Positions 1 through 12,200 are shown, numbered from the stretch's first letter. The stretch: DNA of 64,000 nucleotides from Vermamoeba vermiformis (GCA_045837725.1 JBEWZL010000239.1:434001-498000), one strand, 5' to 3'. Notes: generated from the letters alone by a model not told the origin. Numbers and translations: made by a program.

Positions 1-2662
1 AGCCCATAGTCTCCAAGGCATCAGCGACCTTCATAATGTCAAAGGTCTCGTTGTGATCAGCAACGTAAGCAATGTTGGCGGCTTCAGGAGGACCAATCAC
101 ACGAAGGCCAGGGATGTTGTTAATACCGTCCTTGAGCTCTTCGAACAATCGGTGCATCTCTTGAGCACCCTTCAAGTAACCATCTTCGCCCATGTGCACA
201 AGACCAGCCCAAGCAGAGGCAATCAAACCACCTTGTAAGGCAAAAAAGTCATCAGTAAAAGCTTAATACAGCAACAGTAAAAAATGGGTTGAATTTGATG
301 ATTGAGAAGTTGCGTCAGAGTGGAGTGATTTAAAAATCAGTCATTGTGAATCCTTAGGTTGGTTGGTGTTGGTATTTTTCATCAGAACAACTCTCAATCA
401 ATAGGCGTGCTCGCTCTAAGCACAAAAGTACACTTACCAGCACGAGAGCCGCTGACACTAGGTGTCACGTAGAAACCACCAGCCCAGTAAGTAGTCGCAA
501 AGAATTGATATTTGCGGTACTCAGCGTCGCTGTAAGTGATGACTGAAGTGCCTTTAGGTCCAAAGCCGTATTTGTGTGTGTCAGCGGAGATCGAGGTCAC
601 ACCGGGCACGCGGTAGTCCCACTTGCGGTTCAGATGACCCAATTTCTCGAGCCACGGCAACAAGAAGGCGCCAACGCAAGCTGTATGAACAAGAGATTAG
701 GACGATTGCTTTTCTAACATGTAAAAAATGTATGTAAAGTGATGGTTGTTAGTGGATCAGATAGGAGCGAAAGAAATGATAATCATGCTTGGTAATTCAG
801 TTGAACTATGCATTTGAACATCACCTCACTAAGAAATGATACAAAAACAACGATTGATTTTCTGCAAATTGAAACTTACCATCAACGTGAACGGGGATGT
901 TGTGCTTCAAACCCAACTGACCCAAGGCTTCAATATCGTCGATAACTCCGTGTGGGAATGTAGGGGCAGAGCCTACTAACTATAGACAAAATATGAATTA
1001 GCTGGTTGATAATTGGATTGTGCGAGCAGATCTAAAACTTACCAGGATCGTGTTCTTGTTGATAGCTGCCTTGAGCGCATTAATGTCGACTTGGAGGTTA
1101 GAGGCGAGAGGAACTTCGACAAACTTAACGCCAAAGTAATCGCAAGCCTTTCTGAAGGCTGGATGCACTGCGATCGAAGCCAATCTAACAGAAAGTTAGC
1201 CATGATAAACTCTTGATTTGTCTTTTAAACTTACAACTCGGGTTCGGTAATACCAAAGAGGTCTTTGGCACGTTCTTTGTAAGCTTTAATGGCCAAAAGA
1301 ATGGATTCGGTTCCTCCGTTTGTCATAACTATGAGATGATCGGATTAGAAAAAGTTCAAAAATAATATTTAAATTTGCAAATATTTTTTACTCACCTCCC
1401 ACGCATTTAGAATCACCGTGGAGCAAGTTGATGGTCATTTTGACGACTTCATTCTTTTATAAAAATAGTCAGATCAGATTCGGCCGCGATAAAGTCATAT
1501 CATTGACTCCTAATTACCTCCATTTGTCTCAAAGTAGGGAACACACGAGGATAGAATCCATTGCTATCGAAGAAGATGCCATACGCTTGCTTCAACAGCT
1601 CTTCTTGTTCTTCAAGATCTCCGTAGATGCCGCCAAAAGCAGCACCACCGTTATATTCTTTTTCTACATGTCTTATGTTCTTCAATATTTGAAGGACTGA
1701 TTCAGAAGACAAACCCTGTTCGTATGGCGCTTGTTAGTCCAATTTTTTGGCTCGCAAAATATTTTCCGAAGGAATTTGGCCCAAAATAATCAAGCCAGTA
1801 CGCGAACTCGGATCTAACAGGAAAATTGACTTACCTTCTCAGGAATGTGATCGTAGGGCTTCCAGTTAAGCGCAAGCAAGGCCTCTTCGTCGTGGCTGAG
1901 ATCTGTTTTAAGTTCCTTGATGGCTTTGTCCTAAAATTAACTCGAGTTAATGCATAATTTTTAGATCAATCAATTATTTTAAATATGACCAAACGAAAGG
2001 AGCGTAAGATTTGTGCTCAAAGTCCGTTTAAAAGGTGGATCCGGAAAATGTCTATTGTATCGCATGACCAACGATAGACTGATGCCATTATAGGGCCTTA
2101 TATAATACCTGTTCGCCTTTAATGGCAGCTTTAGCGCCAGGAGCCTTCATTAAGATTGACCAGAACAGATCCTTGAATGTTGCAGCCAAACCTGTCAAAT
2201 CAATACTGTCAGATATCACGCGATGCAATCCGATTAATATTAACTATCTGCATATAGTTGTAACAATTTGCGGGTTGGATAATATTTTCGGGAGAACCTC
2301 CGATTAACCAAAAGAAATCAAGCTGCAAGATCGTTTTCACAATGCTGGTTAATAGTAAGAGGCAATTGTATGTAATTTATATATTCATGTATAATCTCAA
2401 TTTACGATAATTTATGATATTTAAGTTGAAAGAAAGTAACGGAAAGATTTGGATCTCATTTTAATTACTTTAGGCGTTGGGATCAGCGTAAATGCCAATA
2501 GATATAACTAATATTAAGCATGATATATGTACCTTTTTTAGAAATACGAAGGACGGCATAAGTAATCGCAGTAACCGTAATCAAATGTTCGAGTTTGCTG
2601 AATCTGCTTTGGTTTCTTACAAAGAAGTTCACCAATCTTACAACGAGACTGTTGTCTGCCAT
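1..2662 (-). CDS. SGPL1: Sphingosine-1-phosphate lyase, C-terminus cut by window edge
   Basis: PLP-dependent lyase that cleaves sphingosine 1-phosphate to a long-chain aldehyde and phosphoethanolamine at the ER. Read on the minus strand, exons run from ATG 2662 through about 2662-2533, 2199-2109, 1930-1835, 1715-1518, then shorter exons down to position 1, where the gene leaves the window. Visible family blocks are a hydrophobic N-terminal segment (about residues 22-40), [20 protein letters not shown], and [15 protein letters not shown], whose Lys is the expected PLP Schiff-base residue. These are followed by a [17 protein letters not shown] block, typical of Dpl1/SGPL1. The start is chosen because it gives the short ER-anchor exon and sits 93 bp from the divergent ALKBH7 start. 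The first intron (about 330 nt) is long for this window. The family assignment is firm; exon edges are accurate to a few bases. Confidence 0.93.
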
Positions 2663-2754
2663 ATTGTTATATAATACAATGAATATATGCAGGTGTGTTG
2701 TCCAGACAAAAATGTCCTTCAAAATAAAATCTTTTTTTGTGTTGAACTTTAGTA
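2663..2754. promoter_or_regulatory. Short divergent promoter between SGPL1 and ALKBH7
   Basis: Only about 92 bp separate the two divergent start codons, so both promoters and 5' leaders must share this A/T-rich stretch or overlap each other's first exon. An upstream in-frame ATG (2712) for the plus-strand gene is possible; I prefer 2755 because it starts a typical mitochondrial presequence. No TATA box is evident. Confidence 0.5.
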
Positions 2755-3761
2755 TGACTTTCTCTCGCGAGATGCAGACAACAACGCGACTTTTTCGACA
2801 ATTTTGTATCGTCACTAAGCCTAATAGTGCGGTGACAGCGTCGTTTACATTATTCTCGAGGGCACGAAGAACTTACAGCACCGATCAGCAGATCAAGCCG
2901 CAGACGGAAGAGTTCGTCGATTTTAAGGCCAATAAGCCTACGGATTTAACCAAGTTCTTCAAGGATTTGGAAATATATCCAAATTTTATTACAGAAGCTG
3001 AACACGACCAACTTGTAGCTGAATCTGAGAAGGCATTGAAAAAGAAAAAATACCAAAATTCGCATTTTGATCACGTAATCACTGGATATAGAGAAACTGA
3101 AAAGTCCAACTGGGTAAGCTAATTTTGTAATTTTAGAAAATATATTTAGTCGTTCATTCACGAAAATAGATCTGACCAATATTTTTTCATAGAGCCCTGA
3201 ATGTCTAGCAACGATAAAGTAAGCGCATAAATAAATTTCATTATATTTTTATCTAATTTAAATTTCAGTCGGGTAAAATCAATGTTTCCTAAGGATACAC
3301 AATGGCTGTATGGGGTACACGTGCTTGATCTCGAGAAAAATGGCTACATAGGAGCCCATGTTGACTCTATAAAGGTAAATACTATCAATATATATGAATG
3401 TACTTCTAACAGTGGTCTATAGTTCTCAGGCAGTATTTTATCGGGACTTTGTTTGCTGTCTTCGTGCATAATGACTTTAAAGAGCGAAAAAACAGGCACA
3501 ATCGTTGATTTATTATTAAAACCACGCACTTTGTATATTATGAGGTACGGTGTCACATATTTGACCAATAGATCTGTTTTTAACGATGGATCCAGAGACG
3601 ACGTTAGATTTGAGTACAGCCACGAGATCCACGACGGAATTAAGCAATGGAAGGATCAAACGGTTGAACGCGAACGTAGAATATCAATAATGTTCCGTAA
3701 TGAAGTCGAGCATCAACATCAAGGCGTCAGCAAGAATGTATCGTATGGTGTCATTGAATAA
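2755..3761 (+). CDS. ALKBH7: ALKBH7-like mitochondrial 2-oxoglutarate/Fe(II) dioxygenase
   Basis: Exons 2755-3113, 3193-3218, 3269-3374 and 3423-3761. The N-terminus is rich in Arg, Ser and Thr and lacks acidic residues for about 40 residues, as expected of a mitochondrial presequence. Then come DHVITGYRETEKSNW and LYGVHVLDLEKNGYIGAHVD, both close to ALKBH7. The Fe(II) ligands are H-x-D in AHVDSIKF and the distal His in FEYSHEI; the 2-oxoglutarate-binding Arg lies in RRISIMFR. ALKBH7 is a matrix protein linked to programmed necrosis and fatty-acid metabolism in animals. Oddity: between LYIMR and the distal His there are about 20 extra residues encoded by an in-frame 63-nt segment (3545-3607) that begins GTACGG and ends GTTAG, so it may be a retained or unrecognised intron. 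Confidence 0.9.
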
Positions 3762-4300
3762 AACCGACAAGGTAATAATAATTATAGCCTATTATAGTTA
3801 ATTGGCTCTTTGTCAACTAACTATACTGTTACCGTTTTGTGGTTATATCGCAATATTTATGGTTTATTAATCAAATTCTAATGTAGTTTACCCGACGCTT
3901 ATTCGAGCGGATATTGCCCGGTATGAGCACAATCTAAAATTTCTATTAACCCCAGTTTTGCATTGGATAACAGCGATTGTAGCCGACATCGATTCACGAG
4001 CAATGAATTAACAGCTTTCACGAGTGCACCATTGGTTTTGCAACGACTATCTCCGGCACAGTCCGTAATAATTCAGATGGAAATTTCATGAATTATTTGG
4101 CTATCCCGGGGAATATGAATCACATTTCAGTAGTTAAAAACGGCCCCCAGGGTAATAATTCAATGAAAATAATAGAATTCCGATTTTGTGGGGTTAAGGA
4201 ATCGACAAACTTTGCCACCAGCGGCTTTAAATAGCTATTCAATTGCCACTAGTCATTCCATTCAATTTTCAGTACTCAACTGCAAGCAACTCACGACAAC
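3762..4300. other. Intergenic region upstream of secreted protein A
   Basis: No convincing coding exon on either strand. The right-hand end holds a TATA-like motif (next entry) and the 5' leader of the following gene. Confidence 0.6.
4226..4233 (+). promoter_or_regulatory. TATA-like box of secreted protein A
   Basis: TTTAAATA about 68 bp upstream of the start codon at 4301. The paralogous gene B has TATAAAT at the equivalent place (50 bp upstream), which supports a real core promoter element in this family. Confidence 0.5.
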
Positions 4301-5936
4301 ATGCGAGTTAGTTTAGTCTGCCTTTTAGTGGGTTTGATAGCAGCTTCTTTGGCCCTGGATCAGTCTCCTTTGGAGGTGATCCCGTACTGCCAACCAGTTG
4401 ACAATGGCTTCGCAACAGATGCGAATGGCCAATCGTTTTTGGTTAGTAAATATCTTTGCCAAGAAGCCTTTGGAGTAGCCATCTTCCTCAACGGCCAAAA
4501 CACCGGATTCAACCTGACGTACGCAACATCAGACTACCAAGGGTTATGGACTGTTGCCGGTCTTCGTACCACGGTAAATTCTTCGCCACCCGTTGGAGTT
4601 CTGTACGACTTTGGCTCATATTCCTGCGGTGGAGGCCTGGGCATTGTGGATGGCACTTACGACGCCGTGGATGGCGCTTTGGGCATTATTTTTGATGGCC
4701 AAACCTACGGCGGAGGCACTGTTAATACCAATTTAACAACTAATTGCTCTTCTACAACCGTCTCGTTCACTCTTGGCTCGGATGTGCTCCCGAAAGGACT
4801 GACCACAAAGCGGACCTTTTACTTCCCGACTGGTATGTTTCATTTTAATAATGACACCTCGAGATAGTAGTTATATCGATAAACAGGGTTTTAATAGTCG
4901 TTGTATATTGATAAATCAGGTTATTAATGTTAGTCTATTTTTAGCGTCGTCCGAAGCTTGGGGCAGAGTTGTGGATGAGGTTCATAACCCGACCAACGCG
5001 TCTGTTGAAGTATCCGTTGGTTTTTTCAACGAACTTGGATCAGACGACACCACCCATTTCTTCAATGTTACCGAGCGTTATAGTTTTAGGTAAATCTAGT
5101 TACTCAAGTTTTAAATCAGTTATGCTGATCTCGCTTTTTTTATTGCAGCGCCGACACTGATAACATTACTGCTTTGCCCGAAGGTTCTGACAACTTGGTC
5201 TCGTTTCATTGGTCCAGTTGGAACGCAACCCTTCCCGACGATTTCATTTCTTACCGCAAGACCCTTAACGGTTCAGAACTACCTCCTTTTACTTACGGCA
5301 ACGATGACATTATTCCGTACTGGAACGTGACTATTCCTGCTGGCAAGACAATGACCTTCATGATGGTCATGAACCAAGGCGGCTGGGACATGGACAAGAT
5401 GTACACCTCGGTTCAAGATCTTGACGCCAATCCGTTGAAGCTGTACGCTGGTAAGTGTCTCAGAGTATCAAAGTGTCAAAGTGTCAAAGTGTCACTTTCA
5501 GATATTAATCGATTCGTGTTCAGATATGACCGAAGATCAACTGACCACTCTTCACAACTTCAATCCGTGCGCTGCAACAGCCCCTCAACTGAGCAACAAT
5601 GACGTGACACCAAAAACAGCTTGCACTTCATTCGGAGGTCAAGCAGAGTTCGATTTGACAGCGTATCTTGGTGCCATTGAATGGAAGCCCAATGTGAACA
5701 TTTCAGTGATTGTTCACGGCTCTGACGGAAGTGTCATCGTCTCCAACGAGAACAACGTTATCTCAGTTCCATCAGGCACTTTCGATGTCAAACTCAACTT
5801 CGCACAATGTGCATTGAATGTTGGTCAAGTCACTGTCAGGTGTACTGATGCACCTGTAGCCAAAACCACTTCTCCCGCGTCAACAGTGATCGGTTTTGGA
5901 CTTGCCTCTGTCATGACTTTTGTGCTATCGCTGTAA
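4301..5936 (+). CDS. Secreted, probably GPI-anchored glycoprotein A (unrecognised family)
   Basis: Four exons: 4301-4832, 4945-5089, 5149-5450 and 5524-5936. The product begins with a clear signal peptide (MRVSLVCLLVGLIAASLA) and ends in a hydrophobic tail after a Ser/Thr-rich linker (ASTVIGFGLASVMTFVLSL) with no following charge, the usual GPI signal layout. Many NxS/T sequons and paired cysteines fit an extracellular protein. Repeated aromatic blocks (SFHWSSWN, YWNVTIPAG, MVMNQGGWD) suggest a beta-sandwich. I do not recognise the family and assign no function. It is a close paralog of the gene at 7601-9187, with the same four-exon structure. An AATAAA signal lies just after the stop. Confidence 0.85.
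5467..5494 (+). repeat. AGTGTCA-type tandem repeat in intron 3 of gene A
   Basis: Three to four copies of a 7-bp unit (AGTGTCA) follow the 5' splice site. The paralogous intron in gene B (8702-8724) has the same unit about three times. It is too short and regular to be a CRISPR array; the same GTGTCA/TGACAC words recur in other introns (see findings). Confidence 0.8.
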
Positions 5937-6501
5937 AATAAATAAAACGGCGAAAAAAGTTATTGATCCGTATCGTGGTTGCTTTTATTTGAGTCGTTAA
6001 GAACGCAATACATTATGGCACCAGAAGGCAGATTGAAAGTGACTCTAAGAGTGACTCTCTTAATGGCGACTTGCTGGTTTGATTGGATCTTTGTCACCAA
6101 AAGTACTCGCTGTATCGATTCCAGGAGCATCAAAATTATTCAAAAAAATTCAGCAGAGATGACAGTAACGTTTGAAAAGCAAAATTCGAGCAAACAATTA
6201 AACCGTTTTGATTTTTAATTAAAAATATTTCGCCGCTCGGATCAAACTTGGAAACAATACTAGATTTAGTAAGTATTAAATCGCTATTAACTTTTTGATT
6301 TTTCTTTAATTTATGTCGTTCATTTTAAGCTGACAAGAAACGCCAAGCACAGCTTATTGGGCAAACGAGTGAGAGAGACAGTGAGACCTGACGACAACGT
6401 TATATATCGCTTTTGAATTGTGTTCAGGACTTTCCAATAATTGGATAATGCGAATGGGTTTCTAGAAAAAGTTGACAGCTTTGAAATTTGGGGTTGGCAC
6501 A
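5937..6501. other. Intergenic region between gene A and the transposon
   Basis: No supported gene. It contains the polyadenylation region of gene A (AATAAA near 5938) and, at its right end (6494-6501), the left copy TTGGCACA of the target-site duplication of the neighbouring element. Confidence 0.6.
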
Positions 6502-7538
6502 GATAGTCGTTCGACTTCTGGGTAAGGTAAATTTTACCTGGTTTTTTTTTTCCTACCGACTTTTCGGGTAGGAAACGGATAATTTACCTTTCCCTTAGGT
6601 TAAGGTAAATTTACCTCCAATTGCCAATCTATGATGTAAAGCTGACTATAAAGAAGTAACATTGGCCACGCTTCTTGGATAAGTATATCAAAAGGTTTTA
6701 TTTAGGTGACAAGTCCTGGATTGCCTTCGAAAGCTGAATCTGTTGCGACCCTTCTCCAATTAATCTCTCTATATTCAATATTTCAGCCATTTTGAATTTA
6801 TTAGACTATTGCATTTGTCGATTTATTTGTATTTGGAACCGATAGCTTGTAGTGAGGTCTTCTCTAGAGAAGCGATTTTATTTCCTCGATCGAAACCTCG
6901 GGAACAGCACTGTGGTGTCGGTTAGTATTAATTAGCCCTATTGAAACATTACTTACGTGGGGGAGTTATTCATCGTATTACAATTTGTGCAATCCTCGCG
7001 GTTCAGTCGCTCGATCAGCTTTTTCAGCAACTCGAATTCTGTTCGCATTATCTTTTTGTGGACAATAACCTGTTCTTTGACCGCACTAGCAAGTTCTTAT
7101 TCGAGGCGCTACTTGCTCAAGTTGATCTTGCAATCCAATCCGCCAATTGGAACGAACAATTTTGTAAAGCCTCAACAAATTTAGTATTCAGCTTGGCCGT
7201 GATCTTTTCGACCTGCAGGAATATTAAACCTTCAATAAGAGTTGTTTACTAATTGACGGGTATTTGATAAGCAACGTACGTTGCTTCGCCGATAATTGGA
7301 ATTGTAATTATTAATTAAATTGACTCCACTATTAATTATTAATTTGAGCCCCAATGGATTTAACATTGTGGATTGGTTCAACACCCAAGCATATTGCCCG
7401 TAAGAGGAAGGCTACACACTGGTAATTTACCAATTTACCTTGGTAAATATAACCTGGTTTTGGTTACCTTCCGACTTTTCAGGTAGGTAAATAAAAAAGA
7501 AGGTAAAATTTACCTTACCCGAAAGTCGAACGACTATC
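6502..7538. mobile_element. 1.04-kb non-autonomous DNA transposon with terminal inverted repeats and 8-bp target duplication
   Basis: The left end GATAGTCGTTCGACTT is matched in inverse at 7538. The inverted similarity continues through GGGTAAGGTAAATTTTACCT on both arms, about 40 bp with one or two changes, and then weakens. Inside each arm is a further small palindrome built on CCTACC/GGTAGG around GACTTTTC. The element is flanked by a perfect direct repeat TTGGCACA (6494-6501 and 7539-7546), an 8-bp target-site duplication as made by hAT-like (8 bp) or some MULE-like (8-10 bp) transposases. The internal open frames are short and unlike any transposase I know, so it looks non-autonomous. A 14-bp palindrome GCAACGTACGTTGC lies near 7272. 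The insertion lies about 5 bp upstream of the TATA box of gene B. Confidence 0.82.
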
Positions 7539-7550
7539 TTGGCACAGCGT

Positions 7551-7557
7551 TATAAAT
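7551..7557 (+). promoter_or_regulatory. TATA box of secreted protein B
   Basis: TATAAAT 50 bp upstream of the ATG at 7601 and directly right of the transposon's target duplication. Everything further upstream of this core promoter is now transposon sequence. Confidence 0.6.
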
Positions 7558-7600
7558 CTGGTAGCGGCTTAATTTTTTCATTGATTCAACAAATTCAACA

Positions 7601-9187
7601 ATGAAATACACCACGGTCTTCATTTTGGCTTCTCTCATTACTGCTTCTCTGGCTCTCAACCAATACCCGATCGACGCGATCCCTTACTGTCGCGTTGTCG
7701 AGAATGGCTTCACTACCGATGCCAATGGCGATCCATTCGTATTGGTGGATCACTTGTGCAACTATCGTGTGGCCTTTGCAATCTACCACAATGGTCAAGA
7801 CACCGGATTTAACCTGACTTTTGCTATTCAAGACTTTGGATACACTGGCTTTCTGAGCTTTACTAAGGCCAATGATACGGTAAATAATCCTCCTGCCTAT
7901 GGCGTTGTTTATGATCTCAGTGCGGATTACTGTCGCGGAGGAATTGGAATTATGGATGGCACTTACGACACCGTGGATGGAGCTTTGAGCATCACTTTTG
8001 ACGGTCAATCATATGGCGGCACCACGATCAACTCTAATTTGACCACTACTTGCTCTTCTACAACCGTCTCGTTCACTCTTGGACCGGATGTGCTCCCGAA
8101 AGGACTGATAACGAAACGAACATTCTATTTCCCAACGGGTAAGTTGCATAGCATCATATTATTATGAGTATACTACTAACTGTCTATTGTTAGCATCTTC
8201 GGAGGCTTGGGGCAGAGTTGTGGATGAGGTTCACAACCCCACAAACGCCGCTATTGAAGTGTCAATTGGTTATTACAACAATTTGGGATCAGACGAATAC
8301 ACTCACTTTTTTAATTTGACTGAGCGATACAGTTTTACGTAAGCGAAATTTAAATCTGATTTACTTGAAAAAACGTTCGGTTAACCAGATCTACCACAGC
8401 GGAGAATTCATTGTTTTCAATGCCTCGCAGCAGAACGATAATTTGGTCTCGTTTCATTGGTCTAGCTGGAACGCTACTCTTCCTAATGGCTTCAACACTG
8501 AAAACCAGTTCCAGAATGGTACATACTTACAAGTCCTCACTGAAGGCAACGATGACATTATTCCGTACTGGAACGTGACAATTCCTGCGGGCAAGACCAT
8601 GACCTTCATGATGGTCATGAATCAAGGTGGATGGGACGTTGATAAAATGCATGCCTCTGTGCAGGATCTCGATGCCAATCCGTTGAAGCTCTATGTCGGT
8701 AAGTGTCAAAGTGTCAAGGTGTCACTTTCGGATATTGATTGATTCGTGTTCAGATATGACCGAAGATCAACTGACAACTCTTCACAACTTCAATCCGTGC
8801 GCTGCAACAGTCCCTCAATTGAGCAACAATGACGTGACACCAAAGGCAGCTTGCACTTCATTCGGAGGTCAAGCAGAGTTCGATTTGACAGCGTACCTTG
8901 GTGCCATTGAATGGAAGCCAAGCGTGAACATTTCAGTGACTGCTCATGGCTCTGACAACAGTGTCATCGTTCCAAACGAGAACAACGTTATCTCAGTTCC
9001 ATCAGGCACTTTCGATGTCAAACTCAACTTTTTGCAATGTGCATTGAATATTGGTCAAGTCACTGTCACGTGTCCTGCTGCACCCGTCACTGGCTCGTCC
9101 AACCCAACTGGTGTTACATCTGCTTCGGCAACGGTCGGATCCGGAGTTGTAGCCCTGCTTTTGAGCTTCATGGTAGCATCATTCTAA
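7601..9187 (+). CDS. Secreted, probably GPI-anchored glycoprotein B, paralog of A
   Basis: Four exons: 7601-8138, 8194-8338, 8400-8698 and 8754-9187. It has a signal peptide (MKYTTVFILASLITASLA), many NxS/T sequons, and a C-terminal hydrophobic tail (VGSGVVALLLSFMVASF) after a Ser/Thr-rich stretch, fitting a GPI signal. The order of motifs matches A: SFHWSSWN, YWNVTIPAG, MVMNQGGWD, TTLHNFNPCAAT. The exon 3 acceptor must be the CCACAG ending at 8399, because the nearer AG at 8388 breaks the frame. The last exon and the end of exon 3 are nearly identical to gene A, while the first exon and the start of exon 3 differ much more. Function unknown; extracellular adhesion or recognition is possible but unproven. 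Confidence 0.85.
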
Positions 9188-9286
9188 ATCAATAAATCGA
9201 AGTTACTATAGTAGTTTATAATATGAAAATGCTTCAGCGGATCATAACACTACCGTACAAACTGGTTTTATTCCTTGTGGGCAAAA

Positions 9287-12200
9287 TCACATCGTAGTAA
9301 TATTAAATTGAGGCTCTACGAGCTGCATCACGACCTCCCAATGCGTAGTTCCGCGCACAATGTACTGCAAATCTGCATCAGGCCAATCACCGAAAGCGTA
9401 CTCTTCACTATTGAAGCATGGTCGAATGCCTTTGATGTACTTGTTATGGGCCCATGTGAGCCACATGTTGTCAGGCTCGTCGTACGTGAATACTTGCGAC
9501 CCATCTGATACCAAAGGAGTTATTAAGTTTCTTAGAAAAGTTATCGGAAGTGACCTCCGAACCGCGATGAATTTCTTACCGTAGATTAAGTCCTTAGGCT
9601 CGTTATCCGTACTAGTCTTTCTCTGGTTCTTGATCTTGATAAAGAAGTTCGCGAAGAATTTTGTAGGTCTATCGGGAGTGTTGTTCAAGTCGTCAAATTC
9701 TTTCGTCAATGAAATGAAGCTCACGTTGGTTGAGCCCCAACTCAATTTTAACTTCCTACAAACATTAATAATGTTAATATTATAGTAGAATTATTAGTTT
9801 AAAACGTACCAATTACAATTATGCAGTTTAAACGTCTTCGTTACTTCTTCACTTTTTCCGTTCAAAAAAAGATCGAAATCGTTGAACGTTAATTGAGCTG
9901 TTTCAATGCGGTAATTGATTGTAGCCAGACTCGTGTTCATTTCTCTATAAGGATTCGCCACTGTTTGTTCTTTATCAACGAAAAAGTTCAAATGGAAGCA
10001 CTGCAAAGCGCCTACAACGCAACTATCAATAAAAGAATGACGAGATTATGTTGTTACGTACTGTCATTATATTTGTCAAATTTGCAATGGTCTAGGACGT
10101 ATTGATGAATATCTGACGTTTTGGACGGGTCAAAATTCTTCTCGGGATGATTGCTAAAAACCAATCAAATGAGCTTACATTACACTAACACTATGATTAA
10201 TATCTTATTACATACCTGCATGAAAGGTGCTCAACAGTCCTAATTCCAGAATTTTCCACGTATTTGGGAGGTTCTCGGACACCCGTGTTCAACCATCGCA
10301 AGGACTGGCGACTTAACGAGTAAAAATACATTAGATATGTATAGATATAAAAATTGTTTGTATTCTTACGTAGTATAATAACTCTTCACCCAAACTGGCA
10401 TCGTCGGGAAAATCTCGCTCAAATTTGCAAAGTCGCTTGTAAACCAACGCGTTTTGCGATAGGTGATGCAGAAGCCTTGTGACCATATGTCTACGACCAA
10501 TCAATTAGTTGATCAAATTATAACAAATCTTACATTTCCAGCCGTAAATGTCCAAATGCGTTTCTTCGTGAAGAATGTAACGCATGAGCAAGATTTTCAT
10601 CAGGCACATCAACTCGATCATTTGGTGCGTGGTCGGATGCACGTGCGGATTAATTTTCTCGGAAGTAGCTGAATTAGCCCGGTAAGTATCAATCGTTCAT
10701 GAAAATACTAATAGATGCATACTTATGGAACCATAGCCGTGAACACGAAGATAAAGTGGTGCAACAACATTGTAGCCTCGTTTATAGTACTTAGCGATAC
10801 GTTCCCATCGCAGCTTTGTGCCGAACTTTGTGCTGCTGTCAAGAAAGTTTGATCCGTAGATTGAACCAAACAAGAATCTGTCAACAAATACGAACATTCA
10901 GTTATCACCTTGATTGTGACATTGAATCAAGTAGAATGAGATTACCTTGGAATGACGAGAACAGTGTCACCGTTGAAACCGACTATGGGTGATGAACGAC
11001 GTTAGTATGAACGGTCAATACATTGTACATTTGTTGTTCTTACTTGAGCACGAGTTCATGTCAGAAGCCAACAAGATCTCCAATGGTGATGCGTAAGTGC
11101 TGTTTCATCATTATTAATAAGGATATGTAAGTATCGATGACGGCCAATCATCGCAAAATGATGGAGCCCTTGGCAAGTAGATGATACTATGACGTACCTT
11201 AATATAATTTGAACGTGTCTAAATCTGTTGTTGGACACCAAAGTGATGGTGTTGGCTGTTTTGACAATTCCGATCTTTTGATCCCAACGAGACTGTATCG
11301 AGTTGAAAATCTCTTCTACTTTAGCTTGCGCTTGTTCAGGTGTCAGCCCATATACGTAAATATCGATGTCAGACTGGTATAAAGAATTATAGTGGCTGGT
11401 CATGGCCTCTGCGTTTGGTCGTTTGTTTTTGCGGAGTGACTTGAGAACGGATCCACCAACAACAAGCACATTCTTCCAGTTGAGATTGCGCAAGCACCCG
11501 TGTGTCATTTGTTTAAAATTTTCTTTGAATTCTTTCTTCGAAGAAACGTAATTAAAGTCAAAACACTCGTTCATGTACGACTGCACGAGGGCCTGTTTCA
11601 CCTGCAATTTCTACCGTTAGTGTCATTATTGAGACTTGATATTATATACTTGATCACTAGGTCTCAGCTTCGTATTGCCTATAAAATGAGCCAGCCTCTT
11701 CTCGTCGAACAAATTGGTCACGAGTGTCTTCTCGAAGTGCTTCAGAAGAGGATTGTTCGGTTGTTTCCAGAACAAGTAGCGAAGCATATCTTCTTCTTGT
11801 TTGATACTAAGAGACATCATCGTTAGTTATAGATGTAATAGAGTGATGAGATCTGTCCTCACCCAGCAGCAATGATGTGTGGATCGAGCTCCCAAACACG
11901 ATGTTGGTAAATGCATCGAAGTGATGTCATTGACAGCTGCGTGTGGATTTTGAATTTAAGTTCTCGAGGGAGAGCTTCGATTTGATTATGAAACATGTCT
12001 TGAACTGTCTCTGTTTGCAAAACATCAGTCACATCCACGGGACAACGTCTTTAAATTGCCTTTACTCACTATTATTGAGGGGATCGCAGGTCATCTCGTT
12101 GATCCATGAGCTAATTTTGAAGATGCAAAGCGAGGAAAGAGACGGAGGTGAGTTCTCCAACGATTTGAAACGCGAAACGGATTTACTTTCATCTTCTTCC

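Noticed and set aside
2477-2496. Minus-strand [12 protein letters not shown] sequence near the first S1P lyase intron
   Set aside because: Too short and intronic; chance.
2483-2815. 110-codon minus-strand frame starting upstream of the S1P lyase ATG
   Set aside because: Only the part from 2662 to 2533 fits a membrane-anchor exon ending in a good GT donor; the upstream residues overlap the ALKBH7 start and have no family match.
5467-5494. Short tandem repeats considered as a CRISPR-like array
   Set aside because: 7-bp units without spacers in a eukaryotic intron.
6941-7252. 103-codon and overlapping 75-codon frames inside the 1-kb transposon
   Set aside because: No transposase motif or recognisable domain; overlapping frames of similar length suggest chance.
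10723-10908. Shared frame (STDQTFLTAAQSSAQ) in both arms
   Set aside because: Out-of-frame shadow of the conserved exon 9, kept because the DNA there is nearly identical in both arms.
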